Assembly (NCBI GenBank): GCA_911728455.2
Contig: OU452219.1
Coordinates: 22,069,219 to 22,133,218, forward strand
From: Marthasterias glacialis
Taxonomy: Eukaryota; Echinodermata; Asteroidea; Forcipulatida; Asteriidae
DNA length: 64,000 nucleotides
Direction of reading: 5' to 3'
The notes beneath the pieces were generated by a model that worked only from the letters and a program-made list of their open reading frames with translations, did no database searches and was not told the origin of the DNA. This document shows, piece after piece, positions 1 through 11,646 of this stretch; the stretch's first letter is position 1; the number at the start of each line of letters is the position of its first letter. The translations under genes were made by a program, and so were the position numbers.

Positions 1-41
1 ATATGCACTGCTTTCTGCTCCGCTTTGGAAAGCACTGAATA

Positions 42-170
42 TAGACCCCTTGCATATGACGGCACAAGCTCAAACAGCGCCCTCACTGAGGTCAAAGGAA
101 GACCACTCATTGGCTGATAGTTATGTGTTGTGTGTACACATGTGTGCATTTCCATTGTTTGTCCTCAGCG
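42..170 (+). repeat. Interspersed repeat, copy 1 of 2
   Basis: This stretch is clearly similar to 17870-17999. Shared blocks in the same order include GACCCCTTTGCATATGAC (one base shorter here), GCTCAAACAGCGCCCTCACT, GTCAAAGGAA and TTTCCATTGTTTGTCCTC. The match ends near 170, while the second copy continues into a 'GGCAATGGCCGCC' segment, so this copy may be 3' truncated. There is no open frame, tRNA box or terminal inverted repeat. The family is unclassified; it could be part of a DNA transposon or a SINE body. Confidence 0.6.
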
Positions 171-172
171 CT

Positions 173-475
173 TATCACACATCCGTGTAATGGTAAAAAT
201 CATAATAATATTCTTTCCCATGGTGCACTGCATATTGGAAGGGAACAAACTAACGTAACCCTCTCTTTAATAATCTGTTAAAAATTATCTACATGTACAG
301 CCACCTCATGACTGTTCTAACTTTGTCCAACATCAATTGTTAACAAAGAAAGTACACGCAGAAGTGACACTCAGAAAAGTATAGATGAATAAACAGCATG
401 GTAAAGACTACATGAAGTTGGCAACTATGAGTAATGTCAAACACTTGAGTTCAGCATCAAGCTCTGATGTTCTTA
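173..475. other. No recognisable feature
   Basis: Unique-looking AT-rich sequence without a credible open frame, repeat or structural signal that I can see. Confidence 0.5.
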
Positions 476-662
476 GACCTTGTCACAAGAGGCAATTTTA
501 CCAAGCATTTTGAAGATAACCAACTCGACTGCATGCAAAAGGAACACTTCAGCAATACAAGATATATTTTTCTAACAGTGTTACACAATTCCCCCCAAAA
601 ACGTTGTGTAAATTTAAAAGGGATGGTTTTTCCTTCGAGATTGCCCGGAACTAGTTGCCCTT
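476..662 (+). mobile_element. MITE-like element (GTCACACCAGGCAATT family), diverged copy
   Basis: This copy aligns along its length with 15105-15315: CTTGTCACAAGAGGCAATTT at the left, AACCAACT, GCAT, then AGGAACACTTCAGCAATACA, and a right part with GAGATTGCCCGGAACTAGTT. The better copy at 15 kb has matching inverted ends; here the right terminus is eroded. It is non-coding and about 190 bp, which suggests a non-autonomous DNA transposon. The 65-codon open frame inside it is a by-product of the repeat. Confidence 0.6.
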
Positions 663-1159
663 AGAACTAAGATTTCTTTAGCTACATCCATTGATGCATG
701 ACTTGAGATATCCAGAATATTGACAAGTCAATCTAAAGTGATGAGACTTCCTGGAGCAGGCAATACAGAGTAAAGTAAGAAGTAGTTGACGTTGACTGAA
801 CATACTGAATTACAGGAACTGGGTGCTGCGTGTCAGGATAGTGGGGGGTATTACATTACTGACTCTAAGCCTTTTACCCTCGCTTGAAAGAACTCTGGAT
901 TCAAAATGAACATCTTATCAATATAAGACATTCAATGTGTTTTTATAATGGATTTTTGATTATGTTTTTGTAGGCAAACTCAGCTGTGGTAAATAGTAAT
1001 GCCAAGGAGTGATTGAAGAAAGGTTTGTTAGTGCTTAAGATAGCACTACGGACTCCAATCTGTGAAGCTTCATTTTATTTCACTGCATTGGAGACCTATT
1101 GAAGATTGTCAGGCTTGTTACTTGGTGCCTGTAAGGTCACAGGAGTTTTTCCTTAGTTA
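663..1159. other. No recognisable feature
   Basis: AT-rich sequence with no open frame or repeat that I can support. Confidence 0.5.
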
Positions 1160-1275
1160 AGGGAAGCTCTGTGAGGGAAACTTAAATTTCTACTGGAATG
1201 TTTCAAGGGGTACCTTGGCAGTGAACCAGGGGCATTGAGGTGATTGCCTCTGGTGCCTCCATGAAGTATCGGGAC
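1160..1275 (-). repeat. Interspersed repeat (GGCCCGATACTTCA family), fragment
   Basis: On the minus strand this reads CCCGATACTTCATGGAGGCA, then AATGCCCCTGGT, GCCAAGGTACCCCTTGAAAC and TTTCCCTCACAGAGC. The same ordered motifs occur on the plus strand at 7961-8123 and 19045-19205, and on the minus strand at about 1785-1908 and 43225-43340. The family recurs at least five times in this window. The complete-looking copy at 7.96 kb has inverted ends, which suggests a small non-autonomous DNA element. Confidence 0.6.
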
Positions 1276-1479
1276 TGGAACGCTTCTATGCTTTAATTTA
1301 TAAAAATTACAAAATGCGTAAATTCGCCAATATACAATCGACGGTTGAGTCTCTCTGCTGTAACCCAAGCCATCAGAAATTCAATGATCTGAAAGACTTT
1401 TTGTGACTTGATATGTTGAGATCTGATATTGAGATTTCTGATACATATGATCAATTAAATAATAGATTGATAATTGCTC

Positions 1480-1536
1480 AAAGAAACAAGTGTCATGACC
1501 AGGATTCGAACCCACACTTCGATGACTTTGCCAACG
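1480..1536 (-). mobile_element. tRNA-derived SINE head (family 2), left piece, split by a MITE
   Basis: On the minus strand the piece reads AAGTCATCGAAGTGTGGGTT followed by CGAATCCTGGTCATGACACTT. It carries a pol III B box (GGTTCGAATCC) and matches the head of the reverse SINE at 38446-38671. It stops exactly where the MITE at 1537-1723 begins. The expected continuation, the A-box half of the head, resumes after the MITE at about 1724-1765, including GATGCGCTAG. The arrangement indicates a MITE inserted into an older SINE. Confidence 0.6.
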
Positions 1537-1723
1537 GGGCTCAATTTCATAGAGCTGCTTAAGCACAAAAAGTAGCCAGGCACAAAACAATTTTGATCAC
1601 CAGAATAAGAATAAGTTTACCAGCCAAAATACCATTCTACATGTGCCATTTGTAACAGGTTTCCTTCCTTAGTTTTGCTTAGCAGAACATTTTCTGCCTA
1701 AGCAGGTATATGAAATTGGACCC
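1537..1723. mobile_element. MITE with CCAATTTCATA-type terminal inverted repeats
   Basis: This 187-bp element starts GGGCTCAATTTCATAGAGCT and ends TATATGAAATTGGACCC, so the last and first about 15 bases are inverted copies with one or two differences. The interior holds TTAAGCAC/GCTTAGCA motifs and ACCAGCCAAAATACCAT, shared with 47372-47567 and fragments at 7.8, 13.1 and 39.9 kb. No open frame is present. It is a non-autonomous DNA transposon by structure; the superfamily cannot be assigned without target-site duplications. Confidence 0.75.
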
Positions 1724-1765
1724 AGAACTTGAGTTGGATGCGCTAGATTAATGTGGTTAATACAA
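1724..1765 (-). mobile_element. tRNA-derived SINE head (family 2), right piece
   Basis: The sequence AGAACTTGAGTTGGATGCGC followed by TAGATTAATGTGG lines up with the part of the family-2 head that should follow the 1480-1536 piece (the reverse complement of the A-box side, compare 38625-38671). It is quite diverged, so the assignment rests mostly on position. Confidence 0.4.
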
Positions 1766-1784
1766 GTCTAGAGTTCCATGTCGA

Positions 1785-1908
1785 AAAAGAGTCAATGCCA
1801 TTTTCATTTTGCAATGGCTCTTCCATTGGTAAACTTAAAGTTCATGGGAATATTTTGAAAGGTGCACCATGGCCAAGGCATCTGAAGCCATGGCCTCCAT
1901 GGCCCCAG
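1785..1908 (-). repeat. Interspersed repeat (GGCCCGATACTTCA family), fragment
   Basis: Minus-strand order of motifs: GGCCATGGAGGCCATGGCTT, GCCTTGGCCATGGTGCACCT, TTTCAAAATATTCCC, AAGTTTACCAATGG. It resembles the plus-strand copies at 7961 and 19045 and the reverse copy at 43225-43340. Strongly diverged and truncated. The 96-codon open frame on the plus strand here is not credible as a gene because it lies inside the repeat. Confidence 0.45.
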
Positions 1909-3360
1909 TATAATTCCAGCCTGTTATTACTAGAATTAGATTCTCCTGGTATTGCATCCATAATTTTTTATAATTGTACACTTTCTCATTTAAAAATTTC
2001 CTTTGTGCAGTTACCCCAAGAGCTGTTGAGAAAGTATAATTGATATTCCAAAACTGCTATGAAATTGTAAAGTTATTGCGCAGCATTTCATATCCTGGAT
2101 CCCAGCAGCACATGATGTAATGTAATAACCCATAGCCTGTAGCATTTTGGTGTAACAGGAGTAACCATATACCGAAAGGATGGAGTAACACTGTATACGG
2201 CACAAACAAACTCTATCTTAACCATCACAACTGTGTCCTACAACTCTAACACTACATGTTATTGGCCCCAGTTCTTACACAGGATGAAAGGAACTGCCCA
2301 ATCTCATTAAGAACATTGGATTTAATCTTCCCATCACAATTGTCGAACATTTGTCGCTCGAGGTAGGAGGGACAACTTGATGCAAGTTCTAAACTCAAGG
2401 CGATGTGTTGTCAATGTTGAATGTAGGGGTGTTGTGTGGAAGGTAGACTATAATGTCTAGCTCCGAGGGGGATTTGACCAAGTTCTATTTCTGTTTCTTG
2501 TTTGGCATAATCTGTGTTAAGAATTACCACACTTTCTAGGTTAGAAATAGCCCTCTGGCTACAAGGTAGTTTTGCAGTTTTCATTGTGATTGCATCATGC
2601 TAATACCAAGTTCAAATTTAAAGTGGTAGGAGTCATTGGTTTCTATTTGTTTATTTATTTTTTTATTACAAAAACAACAAACAGTTCATTTGAAAGATGA
2701 TATCTCCTACACCTATCATTTGTGTGCAGGTCGTTTACAAAGTTTCCCCTATGGCATCGATTTGTCAACCCATTTTGTATTGTTACACCTTTTGCTTTCT
2801 GAAATTGACTTTTCAGGAAAGTGATTTTATGTGAAAAGTGTTGTTTGGTCATGAAAATGTTGTGATTGAAAGTCTATTGATTAATTGATTGATTTATTTA
2901 TTTAAGATTAAATTAAAGATCAAATTGTTTTAAAGTAATTGAAAAAACCTCTTTTTCATTTATAATGTCTGTTAAAGGGAAAGTATATCAATTTGTGTAT
3001 TTGGAAGATCAAAATTAATTCCCATCCTCTAGTTTCCAATAATTTTAAAGTGAGCCATGGTGTTTTGTGGGGTCTTCAAATGCTATATTCTTGACTGTGG
3101 AAGTATTTCAGATAGAAATATTTCTCTGGCAGATTGGTACTAGTATAAACTTTAGATCAGTGAACTTCAGATATTTTTTTGATAATTACCAATCCTGTGC
3201 TTTGTCTTTAAAATATTACAGCTTGATTTTCTCCATTTTCAACTGGATCAAAGCTACATGTATAACTAATAAACAAGCCAAAATGCAACAGACCTGTAGG
3301 CTAGGGATATGCAGTGTATGAATATTGTGTGTAGGTTGTACTCGTGCACCTCCATCCCCT
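1909..3360. other. No gene; AT-rich sequence with simple repeats
   Basis: Only short, compositionally random open frames are present (at most about 84 codons). A run of ATTGATT/TTTATTTATTT lies near 2876-2905. Confidence 0.5.
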
Positions 3361-3530
3361 TCATTTTGGAGGGTAGATGTAGGACATCTTGGAGGGTAGA
3401 TGTAGGTCATTATATTTTGGGAATTATTATGTAGGTGATGTTGGAGGTTGTGTGTAGGTAATAATGGAGGTCATACTTGGGTCATTTTGGGTGGGGTCTT
3501 ATGTCGGTCATTTTGGAGGTCATAAGGAAG
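3361..3530. repeat. Imperfect minisatellite (TTTTGGAGGTxxATGTAGGTCA-like)
   Basis: Repeated blocks of TTGGAGGGTAGATGTAGG, TTGGAGGTTGTGTGTAGGT, TGGAGGTCATACTTGGGTCA and TTTTGGAGGTCATA follow each other with irregular spacing of about 20-35 bp. The units have diverged and no coding potential is implied. Confidence 0.6.
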
Positions 3531-6500
3531 ATTCCATGTATTCCTGCCCAGTCTAAAGAATCCCCTGTCCCTTCCTCCCCACTGTCAAATGTCAAACCAT
3601 CCATCAACCTCATCGTCATCCTTGAGTTCCAGTTCGTTGGGTCATCATTGTCTCTCAGCCTAATTTACCATGTTGCTTGAACTTGAATGACACTAAAGAT
3701 GTTGTTAGAATGAGGATTGTAGTCTATGTTGAGCCATTCACCAACATCTGTAATTACAGTCAGATGGTAACCTACAACCGTACTGGATACCTATGACTGA
3801 TTACTAACAATCAAGGTGTACTTTATGGGAGTTCACTGCGACCCCTTGCTGGGATTATTCAACAAAAGATGTCCTTTCTTACAGATTTGGTTCATTGAGG
3901 GTAATGAGCATGAATTGCTACTAGAGATGCTTCACTGGTAGACCTCTGCAGTGTATTAATCTGTAGTTGTATGCATTCATTCACTGCAGTAACTCTAGAC
4001 ATCTTTATTTGTGTTTCAGCCGATGTCAATCCTCTAAAAGATGGGAAGGTCTCAGCAAGATGTGGCAAAACGTCTCTATTTCTAGCTAGATTGTACCAAA
4101 TTACATTGCTCCGTTACTGTTGTGGCTCATCTCTCCATCTCTTTCACTGGCGTCCCTTATTCCTATTTCTCTCAAGTGGTGTCCAGTATATTATTTTTGT
4201 ACTCAAGGTATCATCTGTTTTACAGGAAATGTGTCCAGCCCAGTTCCATTTAATCTGCTGCTGAGATATCTCGTACTGTGGTCTTTTCCCTTTCTAATTT
4301 CCTGTCTTCGTCTTTATTTCTTTGTTTTCTTTATTTCTTCATTTACTGTAAACCAAATGTCAATATACGTCTATTGGTAACAATGTTTTAAAACTTGTAC
4401 AACTTTTGTGTAAAACATAGAAATTCACACCAAGTAGATACATTCCATTTGTATGGAAGGCAAGATGACTGAATTCAGGGTACTGTGGATAGCAAAGGGA
4501 TACTCATAAAGTGTATTCAGGCCAACTTTTAGTAAATTGTTTTGAAATCATTGTCATGTATTTCTTTTATGGTGATACTTGTGGTGATACTTGTGGATTA
4601 AACATGTGTTTAGACTTAAAAGGCCTCATCTGAATCAAATGACCATGGCTACAGCTTGACGTTGGCTGCAGCGGCAATGTCGAAGGATAGTACTTTTCAG
4701 CAATCAAGCCATAGCCGCTGTTGAAGCCTTCGATACAGACATGACTTTAACATCCATTTTCCTCAGTCAGATTATACCTATGTCTATGATATATGTCTTC
4801 ATGTTACTGTAGAAGGAATGTAACAAAGTACAGCGCCATAAATGTGGCACATTGTACTGCCTGCCCCATGCACACCTGTTTGCTTTTGTTTTATTAGACG
4901 TTATATCAATTATGACACCTGAAGTCATTTACCTGAGCTCAATTCCATGAAGGCTTTCATTTGGCAGAATCTTTGTACTTTTTATCAATAGTTTTTTGGG
5001 ATCTAGATAAGTCTTTTTGATTTGTATACTAGCAATATAAACCAGTTGTGATTTTTAGTAATATTAATCAATGATGTCATCATGATGATGTCATGTCCTG
5101 TTTGTGTAAATAATTCCAGTCAGACAGTTGTTTACGATCAGTCAGAGATGATTTGCGTCAACTTGATCAGACAATTAGCACAAACAATGCCAAACTAACA
5201 ACCTTGACGTGGAGTCATGAAAGACTGGCTTGGTTTGGTTGTGGGGAAAGATCGGTGTAGTTAGGAGCCATAAAGCAATCAACCCCTTTGTCCTCTCTGA
5301 ACTAGCTGAACTCTCCAAACCCATGACCCCGGCAATAGGATTATCAAAAGTACGTATTCTGTGAATTGAAGTTGAGCAAGGATTAGGACAGTTATAATCC
5401 TGTTCATTTGTAACAACACCCCTTGAAGTTCAAGGAATTGTAGTTGAGGTAAGGTAAGGCTTTCTGTGGGCGAAGTCATACTCCCTTTACACTTGCTATA
5501 AACCTTCTATATGGTTGTTAGCAATCTACGAATGACAGGGACAGTTTTAATGAACAGACCCACATGGAAGAAAAGCTCTTCCAAACTAAGCTTGTTGACA
5601 AGGTTTCCCATTTGAAACTCTTAAGTGGTAGTATGTGTAGGAAGCCCATGAATTGAGTTACAGGAGCACAGTGGCTGATTGTTAAGTGCACTCTACCGAT
5701 TAAGATATCTTTCAAGATCGGATTGTTGATTGGGAGACCAACCTCCCAATTCTTAGTTGACAGTTTCACACATTTCCTTCCGCCTTTGGCACATCACACA
5801 AGTCCAGTCGCCAAAATGTAAACCACTTGTTAAAAATTGAGCAGTGGACCATACCATGTCCCCGTCAACTGTCAAAAATATGAATTGAAGCAGAGAAAAA
5901 TACATACAGCAAGATTCATAGAAAGTACGTAGAGTAAATCAACGAGGTTAACTTTTTGAAAGTGGCACCAAAAGTCTGCCATCCTCTTCGCAGTGTGCAG
6001 CAGTGGATTGTGTTAAATAAACACTGTTTGTTTTTCTCACGCCGCAGGCCCACCCAGGCTCGGGGTTCAACCATCCAGCGGTTTCCTTTTATCTCAAAGT
6101 CACAATTGGGAGTGATTTGGATGACTGGTTACATAGCAATTGCCTGACACTAGACTACTGACACCATAACCACCCGGTAACAACTGAATGACGTATTTGA
6201 AGGGGTGTTAGCTTTTGTTTAATGTCCATGTCTGTATATGAATGGCTTTACTTGGACCATGGAGGAAGGCTTGGACCCACTACTCCCTTGCTTTAATTCC
6301 TACAGTAACGTGGACCCATGATGAACCCAGTTAGATTTTAGGGATCAAGGTTACGCTGGCTTTATTTTATTCAGGTGGACATGTAGTGCAGAATGGAACA
6401 ACTAAATACATCAATCATTACCAACCCCAATACCTATCATGTCAATTTAATTATTTCCAAGTTATGAACTTATATTGTAAAGCTACCAATAACTAAAACC

Positions 6501-7845
6501 AATTACTTATAAGGTCTTTTCATAAACTATTTTTAGGTTAGACAAAAAATTTGATGTTTAGGATTCATGTATTTGTAACTATTGCAGATGCTTTACCCTA
6601 TCTGCAATTTGATGAAAAATCAAAAGTAATTTCAGCACGATGTGTTTTAGTAGTTCTAACATTACTGCAGGCAGCCTGCACGAAGTGCACGACGATACAT
6701 AAAACTACAATTTCAAGAAGGCTATGGCATCACCATACTCGTACAGAAAAGGGATTAAAGTGAGCCTATCATAGTATGGACTCATTTTACTGACCCATTG
6801 ACATTTCTTTTTTACTTTCCTAAGCTTCGCTTCATGGAATCCAAGCCCAGAAATTTTTCTGGCTGCTTTTGATTGTTGTTAGAATTAAGAATACAATAAT
6901 CCATTCATAGGAGGAAAGAATCCTTTGAAGTTTTCCTTTTGGAGCTTTGGAGAAAGAACAACACACCTTAGGGTTGACTTCTCAGTGACTTTTAGGATAT
7001 ATTGTAGTCTTTTGATGGAGGTGTATATCCTATATTATCCTAATCAGTCACCCTATCACCTTCCGTCTTACCCTTATCCTAGCCTCAAACCAATCCCATT
7101 CACTCTTCATGCTGGAGTTTGTGTGCCACAATCTTGGTCTGAAGTGAAGACCAGTCAGATGAAGAAACAGCATCAGCCTTCTGGTTTGTTTGTTTGTTTA
7201 TTTCTTGTTCTTACCCTCAATAACCCCTGCAAGTAATTGGTAAACTTCAAGTCCTTTTCTGGGCAAGGGATATATGACTTAGGTAATGAATTGGATTCAG
7301 CAAACTAATTGATGAGAACAAAACTGAAGGGATTTTGTTGTGGGTCATTTTCATGAGCAGGCATAGTTATGCACTTTTTAGTTTTAATGTGTTTTACATT
7401 GTACCTAAGAGTTAAAAAAGAAAGAAGGGACAACCCTCAAATAAATTGTGCTGTTCTGTTTGGAATATTTGAGATCTATTCTGGCGAAACCGGAATAAAC
7501 GCATTCAGCCATGAACAGGTCAAAGAATCACCCCAGGGACCAATTTGAGATGCTCGTGTTACCATATAAAAAAATACCTCTAGATTCTGATGGAAAAAGA
7601 TAATTCAAAAATGTTGTTGGCAACATTGTTAACTTTCATGATCAAGTACTGACATCTCATATTTGAAAATCGAGTCAAATTTGAGGTTTTTGCCAGAGCC
7701 AGTCACATATGGTTGATGTTTGGGATACGTTAATTGGTCTTAGACCTATTATGGCATCCTCTATGCATACTTGTGCTTAAAAAGCCTGGCATATATCGAT
7801 GCAGTCAAATTACTTCTGTCAATGATGTCAAGTTTGCAATGACAT
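3531..7845. other. No gene recognised over 4.3 kb
   Basis: The open frames here (up to about 103 codons, 6925-7236) have no recognisable domain and no consistent splice context. Local features are minor: a 12-bp exact duplication of TGGTGATACTTG near 4570-4593 and loosely inverted GCTACAGC/GCCATAGCCGC motifs at 4640-4745. The rest is unique-looking AT-rich DNA. Confidence 0.5.
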
Positions 7846-7958
7846 AAAATTAACTGTTAAGCAGAAATTGTTGCTCAACAAAAAACATCGGCTGAGCACA
7901 ACTAGCAAGAGAACCAGTTACAAACAGTGTACATCTCATGGTATTTTAGGAGGTAACC
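7846..7958 (+). mobile_element. MITE fragment (CCAATTTCATA family), diverged
   Basis: Motifs TTAAGCAGAAATTGTTGCTC, GAGAACCAGTTACAAACAG and TCATGGTATTTTAGGAGGTA follow the same order as the interior of the intact copy at 47372-47567 (GCTTAGC, GGGAACCACAAAC, TACTATGGTGTTTAAGCTGG). Terminal repeats are not recognisable. It abuts the next repeat at 7961. Confidence 0.45.
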
Positions 7959-7960
7959 AG

Positions 7961-8123
7961 CAGGCCCGACACTTCAAGGAGGCAATGGCCTCAACGCCCC
8001 TATAAAAGTCATTGCCTTGGAGCCCTTTGAAACATTTTCATACAATTATTACTTCCCTCACAAAGGTGCCCTCTACTAAGGAAAAATTGCTTTGCTTGGA
8101 CAAGATTGAAGTATTGGGCCTGA
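7961..8123 (+). mobile_element. Small inverted-end repeat (GGCCCGATACTTCA family), most complete copy
   Basis: The left end reads CAGGCCCGACACTTCAAGGA and the right end GAAGTATTGGGCCTG, so the termini are inverted copies (CAGGCCC-A-ACTTC). The interior includes GAGGCAATGGCCTCAACGCC, CATTGCCTTGGAGCCCTTTG and TTCCCTCACAAAGGTGCCCT, all found in the other family members. About 163 bp and non-coding. I infer a non-autonomous DNA transposon; other copies in this window lack one end. Confidence 0.6.
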
Positions 8124-8261
8124 AGTAAGTTTCTGGAAAACAAAACCATTTTGCATCCCCCAGCAAGTTTCTCTACTAACTAGCCAGTTTAATAAGAAAT
8201 CTGACCTTGGTTGAGAAGAGACCTTGTGGCATTGAAGAAGCTTTGTTCGGAAATAGAAATT

Positions 8262-8432
8262 TAACACTGAGGAGGTCTTGTTGAGATTACTTAATTCTGA
8301 AGATGGTTTACTGAGGAGGTCCAGTGAAGATGGCTTAATACCGAAAATGGACACAGAGGAGGTCCAGGGAGATGTCTTAATAAAGAGGATGGACACTGAG
8401 GAGGTCTTAGTGGAGATGTGTTTAAGAATGGA
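8262..8432. repeat. Minisatellite, about four units of 42-44 bp
   Basis: Four consecutive units each begin near C/ATGAGGAGGTC (8264, 8308, 8352 and 8396 approximately) and continue into GAGAT/GAAGATGxCTTAATA and GAGGATGGACAC. Units differ by several substitutions and small indels. A 106-codon minus-strand open frame runs through it and is explained by the repeat, since 42-bp units keep a frame open. Confidence 0.65.
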
Positions 8433-11400
8433 CCATGGATGAAATTAGAGGTCGCCCACTGCTAGCAATTTAGTTACAACAGGTGCATTGACACCTGAAA
8501 GATCTTCGGAATTCCTTCTCTAAGTGGACAGAAATCCACTCATGTTTAGTTTGAATTTGGAGACCTGTTTGCTTTAATTTGCCACTGGAGGATTGTTGTT
8601 GTTGTGTGCCTGCGTGCGCGGTTGTAGGCGTGCATTCATGTATGCAATCCAATAAAGGTATAATCAATACTGAATACATTCTCTGAAGGCAGACGTTAGG
8701 TTCACATTTGATTTTTCCAAAACCCTTGATGACTTCAAGTGTGTCTGTTACCTCACCAATATTTGATATTAACTGTGGATACCTGATAATAATGTTTACG
8801 TGAAACGTTACTGAGATTTTCTAAATGCTGCATGGAAACTAATAACTTTGAAACATTAAACGTTAATTTGGTCTTCTTCCTCCTGCACATTGTACAGTTT
8901 CATATTTCCCTTTCATCAAGTCTCCTTGTCTCTATGTCTCAGTAATTGAATTTTCATGCAAGTGTCTTATTACAGCGCTGGTTTTACCTTTTATTTGTTT
9001 AAGTGATGCGATCTTTGGTTGGACATCTGATCTTACATTGACATCGCTAAAAGGGTATTTCTCGTTCCACCCCCTCTGTATCTCTTGAGTTCAGACTGGG
9101 TGTTACTCATGCAATGATTTTTCAGCATGTTGGAATAGTTCATTTCAGCATTTCTCATATTCAATTTTCCCACCACTTTGCCCATCCCTAGTATGACACT
9201 CACTCAGTATTCCAACCACAATTCATTTTCTAAACCCCTTTCAATATTGGCTCCACCCATTTCCACTCTGGGTTCAACTGGTTCCCATTTTCCCACCGAT
9301 CTACTTCCACATTGTCACTTTCAGCATCTGGTAGGATGTTTACGTCAATAAGAACATGAATGTAAGAATGTACACATTGACGTCGTTTACCTCCGAGGGG
9401 GAATTTTCACATCCCAGCTGTCACATGATAAAATCCCCTAGCCTAGAGCCGCAATCCCAGCAGGAAGTTCATTTCTATTCAAAATATCTCCTAATAACTC
9501 AAGGTTACTGTCAATTTCTTACACAAGGACAAAACCACATTGGGGTCCTGTAGATAAAACAGACTTGTTCTAGTTCTTTCTCTTGTATCCTGACAACAAG
9601 AATTATCCCCTTAACCTATGAGCCCCTTCCATGCAACCTCACGTCATCACGCAGCAAGTGACATTTCTCTATAACAGGTGGGGTAGGCCTGCAGTGGGGA
9701 GACTACAGGGCTTGGCTTGTTATTGCTTTTTGTCCCAAAAGTGCAGAATTTTAAAATCAGCATTGTCGGGTGAGACTACAGACTGCGTCAAAACACACCA
9801 GGGGTTTTTCCTAGGACAGTCTGGGGGTTGTCATGGGAAACAGGTGGGGTAGAACTGTAAACGGCAATGCACCTGGAAGGCCTGGTTATTAGACAACCTC
9901 AATGACTCAGATTTCATGCATACTGATAGGCCTATTATGTTACTGATTCAACAAATCGATGATTTACAACTTTTGAAAGCTGATGTTTTCACTGTTTGGT
10001 GGATTTTCTGCAGACTAAGAGCTACAGAACTGATGATGGTGGGAGTACACTGGTTAAAAATGTTGAGAACAAATCTAACGAGCAACAGTTCATTTCAGAG
10101 CCACCACTTTTTTCAAAAGAGTTTATTGCATGGTTTACCCCATAAGATTTGAGTAAATACAGAGCTTTTACAATTTCTGCATCATTTTAGATGATCTTTG
10201 ATAAGACCCTTTACCCAAGAAGATGTCTATGGATAAACATTATAACAACTATAAAACATAAGGGTTTAAATGTGTGGGGTATGAGCTATCGGGTATGAGC
10301 TACATGGTCCCTCTGGAACTAATGCACTATTTATACTGTGAAATATTTACTGCATAAGTCAGGGGGTTTTCGAGGCAATAACCCATCCCATAAAAACTAG
10401 TCTAATAGAAACTCAAGAGTGAAATCACCTGAAAGATGTACCAATATAACCAAGGGAATCTTTTGTTGTAGGTGTTTTAATGGATATCTGAGGAGGATTT
10501 CATAAACTCAGCCATGACTTCAACTTTGGCTTCACTCTATCTATGTCTCAAAAAGTAATTTGTTTATCAGGCACTTATGGTGAAGATCCTATTATATGGT
10601 GGAACTGAAGCTGTGGTTTTCAAAAATCCTGATGACTGCTAAGAGTCAAGCACTAAATTGGGTTGGTTTCGGGTCAGTTAGGAAGTAGGAAGACTGAAAT
10701 GTATTTTATCTCCAGGCATGTTTCATCTGTGTTTGCCTTATCCAATGTTCATGTTGTACTCCGGTGTGAAAGTCGTCATTGATGTTAAATCTTTGTTGTT
10801 GACTTATGACTAATCTTGAAACCCGTGCTTGTTTTACTGTCTTGCTATACGGGTACTTGTCTTGTTGTTGAGATGTTTTTTTACACAATATGTTTTTGTT
10901 ATTGGAACATCGTATTTATATACCTGTCTTGGTCATCAACATATCTGTTTTAATCTCTTTTAAATTTTTCATTGAAACTCAAAGAATGTGGATATCATTA
11001 CAATGCTTTTTTTTTTGCAAATATAAAGAAGTAAACTATTTTTATCAAGGAGATATGAAGCAAACATCTACAATTAGTTGATTTTTCAAACAAGGACATT
11101 TTGAAGCAAACAAACCACTAATGAGAAATGTAGCAAACCTCAAATATAGAGTTTCCCTGACGGCATTATTAAAAAGGCTTTATTAGGGTAAATTTATCTT
11201 TTAAAATTGCAGGCTGTTTTTGGTTTCTGTTTCCTTTGAAATCTTAGAGTCATTTTTTAAAAATGAAAGCTTTTGTGATGACAGTATCCTGCTTGTCAGA
11301 GACAGTTAGATGAAGATCAATGTTGTGTTTTCCTGTAATCTATGATGCAAAAAACCCTCAAGGGGATTTTTATTTATTTTTTTTAATTTGGTTGGCTTTC

Positions 11401-11646
11401 TAATCTTGAACTGCCAACCCCGGAAAATCCCAGGAAAATCCCAAGAAGTACCTTTTTTCCCTCCAAGGAAATGGTTACCCCAGCTTAGTTTTAGGGTTAG
11501 GTGAGACAGAGAGAAAAGAGAGAAAGGATAGTAGTCCTTTCTGGTCGGGTGAGATAACTCTAGGTTTATCGTAGGTACACAGTATTAAGTTAACATTGTA
11601 ACTGAACTTAGAGATCAAGTAATAAACCATAATGGAACCTGATGGG
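8433..11646. other. No gene recognised over 3.2 kb
   Basis: Short random open frames only. A 13-bp sequence, ACAGGTGGGGTAG, occurs at about 9675 and again at about 9840, flanking 150 bp of unique sequence; this may be chance. The stretch 11409-11480 contains GGAAAATCCCAGGAAAATCC and TCCAAGGAAATGG, which faintly resemble the interior of the MITE at 42013. Confidence 0.45.

Noticed and set aside
3500-3680. Minus-strand open stretch with an acidic-looking peptide
   Set aside because: It runs into the minisatellite at 3361-3530, and no convincing splice sites flank it.
11409-11480. Third copy of the CCAATTCCCAG MITE
   Set aside because: Only short GGAAAATCCCAGG-type similarity without either end.
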